Assembly (NCBI GenBank): GCA_022826385.1
Contig: JAJDUZ010000028.1
Span: 1 to 64,000 of the forward strand
Reading direction: 5' to 3'
From: Silicimonas sp.
GTDB lineage: Bacteria; Pseudomonadota; Alphaproteobacteria; Rhodobacterales; Rhodobacteraceae
DNA length: 64,000 bases
The notes under the pieces were generated by a model. It did no database searches, was not told the DNA's origin, and was given only the letters and a program-made list of their open reading frames with translations. Made by a program: the position numbers and the translations under genes. Below, piece by piece: positions 43,332 to 51,766 of the stretch; within the stretch, counting starts at the first letter, position 1; each line of letters starts with the position of its first letter.

Positions 43332-44668
43332 GCGCGCCACGCCAGACCGGAACCCAGCCCTCGGCGGCACTTCTGGGGGTCGATCACCTCTATCGGATCA
43401 AGACCGACCAGTTGCGCTTCTATCGCGAGGTGCAGGCCAGTCACGGCGACACCGTGCGCCTGCGGCTTGGCCCCTATCGGTCATGGCTGCTGTTCCATCC
43501 CGATCATATCGAGGCGCTCTTGACCCGGAAATGGGCCTCGTTCATCCGCTTTCGCAAACTGACCGATGTCGTGCGCCAATGGAACGGAGACAGCCTGCTG
43601 CTGGCCGAGGGCGACAGCTGGCGAACCCGCCGCCGCAAGGTGATGCCCGCCTTCCAGACCAAGCGCCTACCGGCCTACGGGCGCGAGGCGGTGAAGGAAG
43701 CCGGGCGGCTGGCCGACCGCCTGACCGAACGCTCCGAGAACGGGCGCGTCACCTTCGACACCGATGCCACGATGGCCCGGCTGACGCTGGACATCGCCAC
43801 CCGCACCTTCTTCGGTGCCGAGCCACGCGCCAATGGCGATGAAATTGAGACCGCGATCCAGATCCTCTCGGAAACCGCGTTCCGCGAAAGCACGTCGCCC
43901 CTCACCCTGCCCGACGCCCTGCCTTTGCCTGCCAAGCGCCGTAAGCTTTGGGCCATGCAAGTGATGGACGATCTGGTTCGTGGTCTTGTGCACGAACGGA
44001 TGGCCCGCAGCGATGGCGATGACGACCTTCTGACCTCGCTGATCGAGCACCACGCAGGCGATGCCGAAGAGGTGCGGAACGATACGATGAGCCTGCTTAT
44101 CGCCGGTCACGAAACCTCGGGCGCGCTGTTGAGCTGGCTGTTCGCCTGCCTTGCCACGGAACCCGACTGGCTGGCGCAATTGGCCGACGAACTGGACACT
44201 CAATTGTCGGGCCACCCGCCCACGCCCGAGGACCTTCCGAAGCTGCCCATCCTCCGTGCCGTGGTGAATGAAACGCTGAGGCTCTATCCCCCCGCCTATA
44301 CGCTGTTCCTGCGGCAGGCCGACGAACCTGTCGACGTTTTGGATGTGTCCCTCCGCCCCGGTGACCTTGTTCAGATCGTGCCCTTTACCACGCAGCGCGA
44401 CCCCCGCTTCTTTCCGGACCCCGACCGGTTCGACCCCGCACGGCATTTGACCGAGCCAAGCTGGCCGGCCTACGCCTATCTGCCCTTTGGCGCCGGACCA
44501 CGGGTTTGCATTGGGCAGAATTTCGGATTGATGGAGGCCTGCCTTGTGGTCGCAACCCTGCTGCAACGCCTGCGGCCCGAGCCGATGACGACGCTGCCCG
44601 AGCCTATGGCCCGGTTCTCGCTGAGACCGAAGGGCGGGTTGCAGATGTCGTGGCGGGTTGTCGGCTGA
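43328..44668 (+). CDS. Cytochrome P450
   Basis: A 446-aa soluble P450. The I-helix oxygen motif is AGHETSG, the K-helix ExxR is NETLR, and the heme loop FGAGPRVCIGQNF provides the thiolate Cys. The arrangement resembles CYP4/102-like and other fatty-acid or isoprenoid hydroxylases more than camphor-type P450s. Redox partners are not encoded nearby. Last gene of the membrane-protein operon (ATGA overlap). Confidence 0.92.
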   Translation: MSAPRQTGTQPSAALLGVDHLYRIKTDQLRFYREVQASHGDTVRLRLGPYRSWLLFHPDHIEALLTRKWASFIRFRKLTDVVRQWNGDSLLLAEGDSWRTRRRKVMPAFQTKRLPAYGREAVKEAGRLADRLTERSENGRVTFDTDATMARLTLDIATRTFFGAEPRANGDEIETAIQILSETAFRESTSPLTLPDALPLPAKRRKLWAMQVMDDLVRGLVHERMARSDGDDDLLTSLIEHHAGDAEEVRNDTMSLLIAGHETSGALLSWLFACLATEPDWLAQLADELDTQLSGHPPTPEDLPKLPILRAVVNETLRLYPPAYTLFLRQADEPVDVLDVSLRPGDLVQIVPFTTQRDPRFFPDPDRFDPARHLTEPSWPAYAYLPFGAGPRVCIGQNFGLMEACLVVATLLQRLRPEPMTTLPEPMARFSLRPKGGLQMSWRVVG

Positions 44669-45467
44669 TGGGGGCTGTTCATCGCACGCATGGCTCTCTG
44701 GCTTGCGTCCCATGCAAGACGGATGGTGCCAGATGTCCCGCCCGCGCATGTGAGGGGTGCACTTGGCGTCCGGTTCAAGGGCGCGGATGACACTTCAGGT
44801 GCAAGCGCGGGTCGAATGCCTTTACAGCGAGGAAGATGGCCGGAGGTTAGCAAAGAGACCGCTTCTGGTGCCGCAGGCAACCCAGTTCCCTGGGCCTTAA
44901 GGAAACCACGGTTTCATTGGGTACCCGCTGCCGGTTCTGTCGTGAGGCAAACTCTGGCTCTGTCGGAACCCCGCTTCCGGCGCCGCAGACAACCTGCTTC
45001 CGGTTCTGTTGGAAAACCTGCTCCTTGCCGCTAGCCGCCCACTGGCTCCGTCGGGAAATCACCTCCGTGGTGCCGCTGTGAACCCAACGGTTTGATCGGG
45101 AAGTCATGTACTGTGCCGAGCCGAAACCGCTTCCGCTTCCGATTCCGTCAGGAATTCGCCTCCCGTGCCGCAGGCAAACCGCCAGCCCCGTCAGGATTTG
45201 ACCTCCAGTGCCGCAAGGAACCCAACGGCTTCATCGGGAATCCGCCTTCCGTGACGGGTCGAAACCACATCCATTTCCATCAGGACCTCGCGGCCCACGC
45301 TGCAACGAAGCCGCGTCCGGTTCCGCAACAAACCCGCTTCAAGCACCCCAAGAAAACCGTCTCGAATGCGGCCCACATTCACCGAATCTTCAGCACTCTC
45401 ACCTAAAAATTAGGGCGGGTGGCGGTGGCTTAAACCGTTGGCAAAAATGGTTAACAAGGGCTTGCTG
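44669..45467. other. 799-bp gene-free region after the P450 gene
   Basis: The first ~190 bp show nothing recognisable. From about 44856 to 45360 it is made of degenerate short repeats, described separately. The last 100 bp are the downstream flank of the MttB-family gene. Short reading frames in both directions are interrupted and share no protein family. Confidence 0.6.
44856..45360. repeat. Degenerate tandem repeat tract, about 22/45-bp units
   Basis: Two alternating submotifs recur about ten times each: one like CCGCTTCCGGTGCCGCAGGCAA, the other like CCAACGGTTTCATCGGGAA or GGTTCCGTCAGGAA. The clearest pair is 45080-45102 and 45218-45240, with two mismatches in 23 bp, each preceded by a related ACCTCC...GTGCCGC stretch. 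Dimer units vary from about 42 to 46 bp, so the reading frame is not kept. This argues for a non-coding, decaying minisatellite rather than a repeat protein. Confidence 0.65.
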
Positions 45468-47024
45468 TCAAAAGTCCGTCGGCGCGCCCCCTTCCGCCTT
45501 GCGGCGCTCCACGAAGTCCACCAACGCCTCGCGCCGTGCAATATCCATCGGCGGTGCTTCGAAATGCGCGACGATCTCCTTGAACCGGTGATGCGCCCGC
45601 TCGGCGGTCCAGATGCCGCCCTTGGCCTCGAACGCCTCGAAGTTCGACCAGTCGCTGACAAACGGCGCATAGAACGCGCTTTCGTACCGATCCTGCGTGT
45701 GCTGGATGCCGAAGTAATGCCCGTTCGGCCCGACCTCGCGGATCACGTCGACGGCCAGGTCGTCCGGTTCGGTTCCTACGATCTCGGGCTCGAAATAGCG
45801 CTGGATCATCTGGATCACTTCGCAATCCATCACGAACTTCTCGGGGCAGGCAATCAACCCGCCCTCCAGCCAGCCCGCCGCGTGATAGACCATGTTGGTG
45901 CCCGACTGCACCGCTGACCAGAGACTGTTCGACGTCTCCCACATCGCTTGCCCATCCGGCACATTGGCCGCACACACACCACTCGCCCGCATCGGCAGGC
46001 CATAGAACCGTGCCATCTGCCCGGTCATCTGCGTCGCGCGCATGTATTCGGGCGTGCCAAACGCGGGCGCGCCGGTCTTCATGTCGACATTCGACGTGAA
46101 CGTCCCGATCACGCAGGCCGCTCCCGGCGCGACATACTGGAACAGCGCGATCGCCGACAACGCCTCGGCAATCGACAGAACAACCGCCCCCGCCATCGTC
46201 ACCGGCGCCATCGCGCCCGCCAGAGTGAACGGCGCCACCACGACCGCCTGCCCGCGCCGCACGCAGCGCAAACAGCCGTCGATCATCGGCTGGTCATGCT
46301 TCAAGGGTGAGGTCGAATTGATGTTGGTGTACATGTAAGGCTGCGCCCGGAACGCGTCTTCATCCAGTCCGCAGGCGATCTTCACCATCTCCATCACGTC
46401 CTCGACCCGCTCTTTCCCCAGCGAATAGGCGTGCATCACCTTGTCGGTCAGCGTCAGCTTGTCGAAAAGCACGTCCAGATGCCGGACACTGGCGTGAATA
46501 TCGACCGGCTCCACCGGATAGCCCCCGGCGAAATGGATGCAGTTGAAATGCTGGGTCAGCTTCAGCAGGTTCTGGCACTGCGCCCTTGTGCCGGGAACCT
46601 TCTTGCCCAGTTCCAGATCATAGTAGTTCGGCGGTGACGAGACATTGCCGAAGACCATGCTGTCCCCCCCGATCGTCAGGGCGCGCGCAGGGTTCCGCGA
46701 AGACAGGGTGAATTGCGAGGGCGCCTTGCGCACCATCTCCATCACCCAGTCGCGTCCCATCTTCACATTGGTCCCGTCGACAGTGCAGCCCGCTTGCTTG
46801 AACAGCGCACAGGCCTCCTCGTTCAGGAACTCGATCCCGATCTCTTCCAGCACCCGCATCGCCGCGTCATGGATGCGCGCGACACCCTCGTCGTCCAGAG
46901 GTTCGGTCGGCCGATCGGTGTTCTGCGGCACCCGCCACGGCATCTGCTTGAACAGCTCCTGGCTTCGGCGGTCGATATTTGCCGCCCGTCCCCCGGCGCG
47001 TCGCCTGCGTGCTCCATCGGCCAT
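45468..47024 (-). CDS. Trimethylamine methyltransferase (MttB) superfamily protein, non-pyrrolysine
   Basis: A 518-aa member of the COG5598 family, the corrinoid-dependent methyltransferase barrel of MttB and the glycine betaine methyltransferase MtgB. The frame has no internal TAG, so it lacks pyrrolysine and would act on quaternary amines such as betaines rather than trimethylamine. Segments include RDWVMEMVRKAPSQFTLSSRNP, GGYPVEPVDIHASVRHLDVL and SGTNMVYHAAGWLEGGL. ATG 47024 follows AAGGGAG. No corrinoid protein or activase gene is in the window. Confidence 0.88.
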   Translation of the reverse strand: MADGARRRRAGGRAANIDRRSQELFKQMPWRVPQNTDRPTEPLDDEGVARIHDAAMRVLEEIGIEFLNEEACALFKQAGCTVDGTNVKMGRDWVMEMVRKAPSQFTLSSRNPARALTIGGDSMVFGNVSSPPNYYDLELGKKVPGTRAQCQNLLKLTQHFNCIHFAGGYPVEPVDIHASVRHLDVLFDKLTLTDKVMHAYSLGKERVEDVMEMVKIACGLDEDAFRAQPYMYTNINSTSPLKHDQPMIDGCLRCVRRGQAVVVAPFTLAGAMAPVTMAGAVVLSIAEALSAIALFQYVAPGAACVIGTFTSNVDMKTGAPAFGTPEYMRATQMTGQMARFYGLPMRASGVCAANVPDGQAMWETSNSLWSAVQSGTNMVYHAAGWLEGGLIACPEKFVMDCEVIQMIQRYFEPEIVGTEPDDLAVDVIREVGPNGHYFGIQHTQDRYESAFYAPFVSDWSNFEAFEAKGGIWTAERAHHRFKEIVAHFEAPPMDIARREALVDFVERRKAEGGAPTDF

Positions 47025-47187
47025 GTCTGTCACTCCCTTGGGTTGCCCCAAGTTTCGGCAGGGGCGAACCAAAACGCCGAAACATTCGCGACGCATTCTG
47101 TCGCTTTTCGCGCAAGACGCCCGTTCGCCGGTTTCCAAATGTCCTGGGAACGTCACCGCGGGGAACGGGGCCGAGCCTCAAATCGCG

Positions 47188-47868
47188 CTACCGTCGCGCC
47201 TCGATCCAACGCCCGAGATGCCCGATATCCGGCAACACGACCTCGGCCAGCGGCGCCAGCTCGGCCTCGCCCGCCGTGCCTGTCAGGACCGCCACCGGAA
47301 CCATCCCCGCCGCCTCTGCCGCGATCAGGTCGTGCCGGCTGTCACCCACCATCACCGTCGCGCCGGGCGCCACGCCAACAGCCTCGGCAAAGCCCAGAAG
47401 TTGCCCCGGCCCGGGCTTCGCCCCAAACCCGCTGTCGAAACCTGCAATAAAATCGAAAAGATCGATCACGCCCGCGTCCTGCAAATGCGCCCGCGCTGGC
47501 GCTTCGGAATCGTTGGTTACCAATCCCAGCGGCCCAACGCGGCGCAACGCCGTCAGGCAAGGGCGCAAAGGCACCGCCTCAACCTGCCGCGCCGTGCTGC
47601 CAACCCGGTCCATGACCGCCAGCACTTCGTCCGGGGTCCGGTCCACCGCGGTGGCCAGCGCCCGTGCGATCTCGCCCGAGGTTCCCGCCACGGCAATGCT
47701 GCCCGGCAGAATGCGCCCCGACACTGGATCAAAGCCAAGCGCCGCCGCCGCCCCCGCATATTGCCCCTCGGTCGCCAAGGCATCGAGGAAGGCGCGAAAC
47801 GGCGCCGTCCACGTGGCTTCGAAGTCGAAAAGCGTGCCGTCCTTGTCGAAGAGGATCGCTTCAATCAT
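47188..47868 (-). CDS. HAD-family hydrolase (phosphoglycolate-phosphatase-like)
   Basis: A 226-aa phosphatase with motif I ILFDKDGTLFDF, motif II LVTNDSEAPA, and the motif III/IV region KPGPGQL plus VMVGDSRHDLIAAEAAG. The first Asp and the +2 Asp are split as D-K-D. Its ATG overlaps the carnitine dehydrogenase stop (ATGA), so it is co-expressed with it. Substrate unknown; it may remove a toxic phosphorylated by-product. Confidence 0.87.
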   Translation of the reverse strand: MIEAILFDKDGTLFDFEATWTAPFRAFLDALATEGQYAGAAAALGFDPVSGRILPGSIAVAGTSGEIARALATAVDRTPDEVLAVMDRVGSTARQVEAVPLRPCLTALRRVGPLGLVTNDSEAPARAHLQDAGVIDLFDFIAGFDSGFGAKPGPGQLLGFAEAVGVAPGATVMVGDSRHDLIAAEAAGMVPVAVLTGTAGEAELAPLAEVVLPDIGHLGRWIEARR

Positions 47869-49250
47869 GCCCGGTGCGCTGCCGCCAGCGCCTCGACCCG
47901 CGCCAGAACCTCGGGCTTGGGCGGGCACGAGGACCGGGTCTCAAGGCTGACATGCAGAAGAAACTGGTCGCAGGTGGCCAGCACGGCACCGTCTGACGCG
48001 CGCTGCATCTCGTGCGATATCCCCAGTTTCTTGCCTTCGCCCGTCGTCACCCGGCTGACGCAGCGAATGCGCTCGCCGGCATGGGTCTCGGCCAGAAACC
48101 GCGTCTTGGTCTCTACAGTGAAATAAGACAGCCCCCCGCCCACATAGTCCGGGCCCGCACCCACATGCGCCATCACCGCATCGGCGGCGTCCGACCAAAT
48201 CTGACCATAGCGGCTTTCGTTCATATGCCCGTTGTAGTCGGTCCAGTCCGACGGGATCACACGGGCCACGGTCACCATCGGCGCGCCCGACATATCCGGC
48301 ACCGGCAACGCTGCCTCGTGGTCCGAGATCACGGCGCCTGCCGCGCTGCCTTCCCGCTTCAAAGCTCGCAACATCGCCACAAGGTTCCGGTCCCGCAGCC
48401 GCTCGAGGTCGCGGATCGACAGCGCGCCCGATTGCGCATCCGATTGCTCGCCGATTTTGGTGACCAATTCTTCGGTCAGCTCCGGCACATCCATCAGCTT
48501 GGTCCACGGCCATTCCAGCGCCGGGCCGAACTGGCGCACGAAATGCGCCATGCCGCCCTCGCCGCCCGCGATCCGATATGTCTCGAAAAGGCCCATCTGC
48601 GCCCAGCGAAGCCCGAAGCCCATCCGGATCGCTTCGTCGATCTCCTCGGTGGTGGCGATGCCGTCATTCACCAGCCAGAGCGCCTCGCGCCAGACCGCTT
48701 CCAGCAAACGGTCGGCGATATGCGCATCGATCTCGGCCCGCACCTTCAAGGGATACATGCCAATCCCCGTCAGGATGCCCGAGGCCGCCTCCATCGCATC
48801 GGCATCGCCCACCAACTCGACCAGAGGCAGCAGGTAAACCGGGTTGAAGGGATGCGCGACCACCAGCCGGGTCGACGCTGCCAACCCTTCGCGCAGCTCC
48901 GACGGCTTGAAGCCCGAGGTCGACGAGCAGATCAGAGCATCCGGGTTCGCCGCCTCGATCTGGCGATAGACGTCGTGCTTCAAGGAGAGACGCTCGGGCA
49001 CGCTTTCCTGAACATAGGAGGCCCCCGCAACAGCGTCTTCCAGACGATCCACGAAGCGCAAGGTGCCCTCGGCCGGCAATTCAGTCTCATAAAGCATCGG
49101 CAACGCCGCCCGGGCATTGGCCAGCACCTCGCCGATCTTGCGCTCGGCCTGCGGATCCGGGTCGAAGACGGACACGTCCCATCCGTTCAACAGGAACCGG
49201 GCCACCCAGCCGCCGCCGATGACGCCACCGCCAATAATTGCTGCCTGCAT
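47865..49250 (-). CDS. lcdH: L-carnitine 3-dehydrogenase fused to a hotdog thioesterase
   Basis: A 461-aa fusion. The N-terminal 3-hydroxyacyl-CoA-dehydrogenase-type domain has the NAD motif IIGGGVIGGGW and the catalytic segments SSTSGFKPSEL and HPFNPVYLLPLVE. From about residue 325 a 4HBT hotdog thioesterase follows (VIPSDWTDYNGHMNESRYGQIW). This architecture is that of carnitine dehydrogenases from Agrobacterium-like bacteria, which oxidise L-carnitine to dehydrocarnitine. The ATG at 49250 shares a base with the upstream stop (TAATG). Confidence 0.87.
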   Translation of the reverse strand: MQAAIIGGGVIGGGWVARFLLNGWDVSVFDPDPQAERKIGEVLANARAALPMLYETELPAEGTLRFVDRLEDAVAGASYVQESVPERLSLKHDVYRQIEAANPDALICSSTSGFKPSELREGLAASTRLVVAHPFNPVYLLPLVELVGDADAMEAASGILTGIGMYPLKVRAEIDAHIADRLLEAVWREALWLVNDGIATTEEIDEAIRMGFGLRWAQMGLFETYRIAGGEGGMAHFVRQFGPALEWPWTKLMDVPELTEELVTKIGEQSDAQSGALSIRDLERLRDRNLVAMLRALKREGSAAGAVISDHEAALPVPDMSGAPMVTVARVIPSDWTDYNGHMNESRYGQIWSDAADAVMAHVGAGPDYVGGGLSYFTVETKTRFLAETHAGERIRCVSRVTTGEGKKLGISHEMQRASDGAVLATCDQFLLHVSLETRSSCPPKPEVLARVEALAAAHRA

Positions 49251-49873
49251 TACGTCAGTTCCTTTACCACATCCGCCAAAGCCTCGCCCAAGATGGCATG
49301 CGCTTCGGCCGACCAATGGATGCCATCCGACAGATCAACGGCGATCACCGACCCCGCGTCAAAAAATGCAGCCCCCTCCTCGGCCGCGAACCGCGCCATC
49401 TGGGCCGCAAGACCCGCACAGCGTGTCTCGGCACCCGCAAACATCTCGGCAAAGTCACCGCATTCGCGCACCGGCGGCGGTGCCACAACCAGAACTTTCG
49501 CGACCACGCCCGAGGCCAGCGCCTCGCGCGCCAATCGCGCCACCCCAAGCGCCACATCCTGCCCCTGAAGACCGAACCGCGCCTTCTGGTCATTGGTGCC
49601 AAGACAGATCACCAGGACATCAATCGGACGGTGCGAGTGCAGAATAGCCGGCAGAACCGTCAGCCCGTTGCGATAGGCGCCTTCGATCGGATCGTCATGC
49701 ACGGTGGTCCGACCGGGCAAGCCCTCGATAACCACCTCCCAACGCGCCCCAAGCGCCCGGGCCAGAACATCGCCCCAGCGGACACCGGGCGCGTGCACGA
49801 CATCGGCCCCAAGCGTCGGCATCGGCCCGATGCCGCACGTGTTGCTGTCCCCGTAAAGCAGAACGCGCGGCAT
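49250..49873 (-). CDS. SGNH/GDSL-type esterase
   Basis: A 207-aa SGNH hydrolase. Block I has LLYGDSNTCGIG (nucleophile Ser), block III VICLGTNDQK (Asn), and block V DGIHWSAEAH (Asp and His). No signal peptide, so cytoplasmic. The ATG at 49873 has AAGGAGG upstream. Translationally coupled to the carnitine dehydrogenase; it could release carnitine or another substrate from an ester such as acylcarnitine, but that is inference. Confidence 0.87.
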   Translation of the reverse strand: MPRVLLYGDSNTCGIGPMPTLGADVVHAPGVRWGDVLARALGARWEVVIEGLPGRTTVHDDPIEGAYRNGLTVLPAILHSHRPIDVLVICLGTNDQKARFGLQGQDVALGVARLAREALASGVVAKVLVVAPPPVRECGDFAEMFAGAETRCAGLAAQMARFAAEEGAAFFDAGSVIAVDLSDGIHWSAEAHAILGEALADVVKELT

Positions 49874-49925
49874 CAAAGCCTCCTTGTCGCATCACCAAAG
49901 GAACCGGTGTTTCCATCGGCCCTGA

Positions 49926-49970
49926 AATATCCCGGGGGTGTCACCGAAGGTGACAGGGGGCAGCGCCCCC
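49926..49970. repeat. REP-like intergenic element, copy 2
   Basis: A 45-bp element AATATCCCGGGGG followed by perfect stems GTCACC-GAA-GGTGAC and GGGGGC-AGC-GCCCCC. About 40/45 identical to 37650-37694. The flanking CCATCGGCCC just before it (49913-49922) also recurs at 61788 with a decayed head only. Confidence 0.7.
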
Positions 49971-50000
49971 TTAAACAGAAAATGTGCGCGCCTTGCGCGC

Positions 50001-51215
50001 TCACTCGTATTGCCGCTGGTCTTCGATCACCACGCCGTCGCGCGGCAGGGCCTCACAAAGCTCAACCGAAGCGCCCAGTTTGAACACGTCGCGCGCCGCA
50101 CCGGCCAGAGCGTCGGCATCCAGCCCCTGCCCTTCGACCTGCAGCGTCATCACATCGGTCTCGCCCTCTCGCGTGGCAATGACGCGGGCGCGGGTGACGC
50201 CCGCATGCCGTGCGACGAACTCGGCCACTTGCTCGGGCCGGACGAACATACCCTTGATCTTGGTCGTCTGGTCGGCGCGCCCCATCCAGCCCTTGATCCG
50301 CATGTTGGTCCGCCCGCACGGGCTTTCGCCCGGCAGCACCGCCGAGAGATCGCCGGTCGCGAAGCGGATCAACGGATAATCGGGATTGAAACTGGTCACC
50401 ACGACCTCGCCAACCTCGCCCTCGGGCACGGGATCACCGGTGCCCGGCGTCACGATCTCGACCAGCACGCCTTCGTCGACGATCATGCCTTCCATCGCCG
50501 GGCTCTCATAGGCAATCAGCCCCAGATCCGCCGTGGCATAGCATTGCAGGCAAGCGACGCCCTGGTCCGCATACCAATCACGCAGCGACGGGAAGAGCGC
50601 ACCGCCCGAGACAACGGCCTTGGTGATGCCCAGCGACACCTCCATTTCGGCGGCTTTCTCGAGAATGACCTTCAGGTAGTCCGGCGTCCCGGCATAGGCC
50701 GTCGCGCCAAGCGCGCGGGCGGCCTGAACCTGCAACTCGGTCTGACCGGTGCCTGCCGGGATGACCGCTGCGCCGACCGCATCGGCGCCATTTTCAAAGA
50801 TATGGCCCGCAGGCGTCAGGTGATAGCCAAAGCAGTTCTGCACCACGTCGCCCGCGCCAACACCCGCCGCATGCAGGAAACGGCCCAGGCGCCACCAGTC
50901 CTTGGTCACCCGCCCCGGCTCATAGATCGGCCCCGGCGACTGGAACAGACGATCGAAGCCCGTCGCCCCCATCGTGGTCAACCCGCCGAACGGCGCCACC
51001 TCGGCCTGCCGCCCCATCAAGTCGGACTTCCGCAACACCGGCAGCGCTGCCAGAGCAGCCGCATCTCTGACGGTCGCGGCATCGACGTCACCAAGGCGCT
51101 CGGCATAGCCCGGCAAGGACTGCGCCAGTGCAACCTGACGCGGCAAGGCCTCGGCCAGCGCGGCGGCCCGGGCATCAGATGTTCGGGTCTCTAAGAGGTC
51201 GTAGGTGCTTTCCAT
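50001..51215 (-). CDS. Phenylacetate-CoA ligase (PaaK)-like AMP-forming enzyme
   Basis: A 404-aa adenylate-forming enzyme of the PaaK type, which makes an acyl-CoA from a carboxylic acid, ATP and CoA. It has the family regions GATGFDRLFQSPGPIYEPGR, YATADLGLIAYES, the hinge RIKGWMGRADQTTKIKGMFVRPEQV and a C-terminal ACT-like lid domain. The usual P-loop (TSGTTG) is degenerate (GATGFDRLFQSPG). It overlaps the upstream 86-aa gene by 25 bp. Together with the HAAT transporter upstream it may activate an imported aromatic or short-chain acid. Confidence 0.82.
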   Translation of the reverse strand: MESTYDLLETRTSDARAAALAEALPRQVALAQSLPGYAERLGDVDAATVRDAAALAALPVLRKSDLMGRQAEVAPFGGLTTMGATGFDRLFQSPGPIYEPGRVTKDWWRLGRFLHAAGVGAGDVVQNCFGYHLTPAGHIFENGADAVGAAVIPAGTGQTELQVQAARALGATAYAGTPDYLKVILEKAAEMEVSLGITKAVVSGGALFPSLRDWYADQGVACLQCYATADLGLIAYESPAMEGMIVDEGVLVEIVTPGTGDPVPEGEVGEVVVTSFNPDYPLIRFATGDLSAVLPGESPCGRTNMRIKGWMGRADQTTKIKGMFVRPEQVAEFVARHAGVTRARVIATREGETDVMTLQVEGQGLDADALAGAARDVFKLGASVELCEALPRDGVVIEDQRQYE

Positions 51216-51451
51216 TCCCCGTCCTTGTCATAAAGGTACAGGGTCACCTTGCCTTGCAGTTGCTCGGCCCACAAGACGGCTTCGCGCACCGTCACGTCTT
51301 CGCGTTCGGCATAGTCGATTTCGACCCCCGAACTGGTGTCGACAGGGTCCGCATCCTCGGCCGCATTGTTCTTTGCGGCACTTTCGATGACCGCCACCAC
51401 CGACTTCCATCGGTACGGCTTTTCCCGAAGATCGATCACATTCATTAACAT
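51191..51451 (-). CDS. 86-aa hypothetical protein preceding the PaaK-like gene
   Basis: A small acidic protein (DLREKPYRWKSVVAVIESAAKNNAAEDADPV, later VTLYLYDKDGEWK) without Cys, signal or membrane segment. ATG 51451 follows GGAGTGACTG at proper spacing; a second ATG is at 51445. Its end overlaps the PaaK-like start by 25 bp, which supports co-translation. Family not recognised. Confidence 0.65.
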   Translation of the reverse strand: MLMNVIDLREKPYRWKSVVAVIESAAKNNAAEDADPVDTSSGVEIDYAEREDVTVREAVLWAEQLQGKVTLYLYDKDGEWKAPTTS

Positions 51452-51766
51452 CAGTCACTCCACACCACTGGCCGTGACACGAATGTGCCGTGCAGCATAA
51501 GACCGGGGAGCCACCCCCGGACATCTGCGCGACACATGCCCCACCACAACACGTTCCCCGACGTTAAGCAGGAAGTCTGGAATTGTTAAGGGGAAACAAC
51601 TGATACGGGAGAACTGTTTCCCGATTTCCTTACTATCGGCGGAAATTTACCAACAATAATTCAGTCTGTTAGGGAAAACCGTTCACAAGGGCGGCGACAG
51701 TGTCATCCATTGGTTACGTTTTGTTAACGTGTAATTGCAACCTTTGGTTGTGTACAGTCTCGGCCT
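51452..51766. other. 315-bp region between livF-like and 86-aa genes, probable promoter
   Basis: Both flanking genes are on the minus strand, so this holds the end of the HAAT operon and the promoter of the 86-aa/PaaK/SGNH/lcdH/HAD operon. It is AT-richer than its surroundings, with several GTTAA tracts. A stem GGGAAACA/TGTTTCCC brackets 16 nt around 51590-51625. No coding sequence seen. Confidence 0.45.

Noticed and set aside
44856-45360. CRISPR array
   Set aside because: Repeats are strongly degenerate, there are no unique constant-length spacers, and no cas gene lies in the window.
44847-45382. Minus-strand reading frames in the repeat tract that could encode a repeat protein
   Set aside because: Repeat units change length by non-multiples of three, the frames are broken by stops, and no ribosome site or family motif is present.
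45468-47024. Pyrrolysine-containing trimethylamine methyltransferase (true MttB)
   Set aside because: The reading frame is uninterrupted with no in-frame TAG, and no pyl genes are present, so it is the non-pyrrolysine family.
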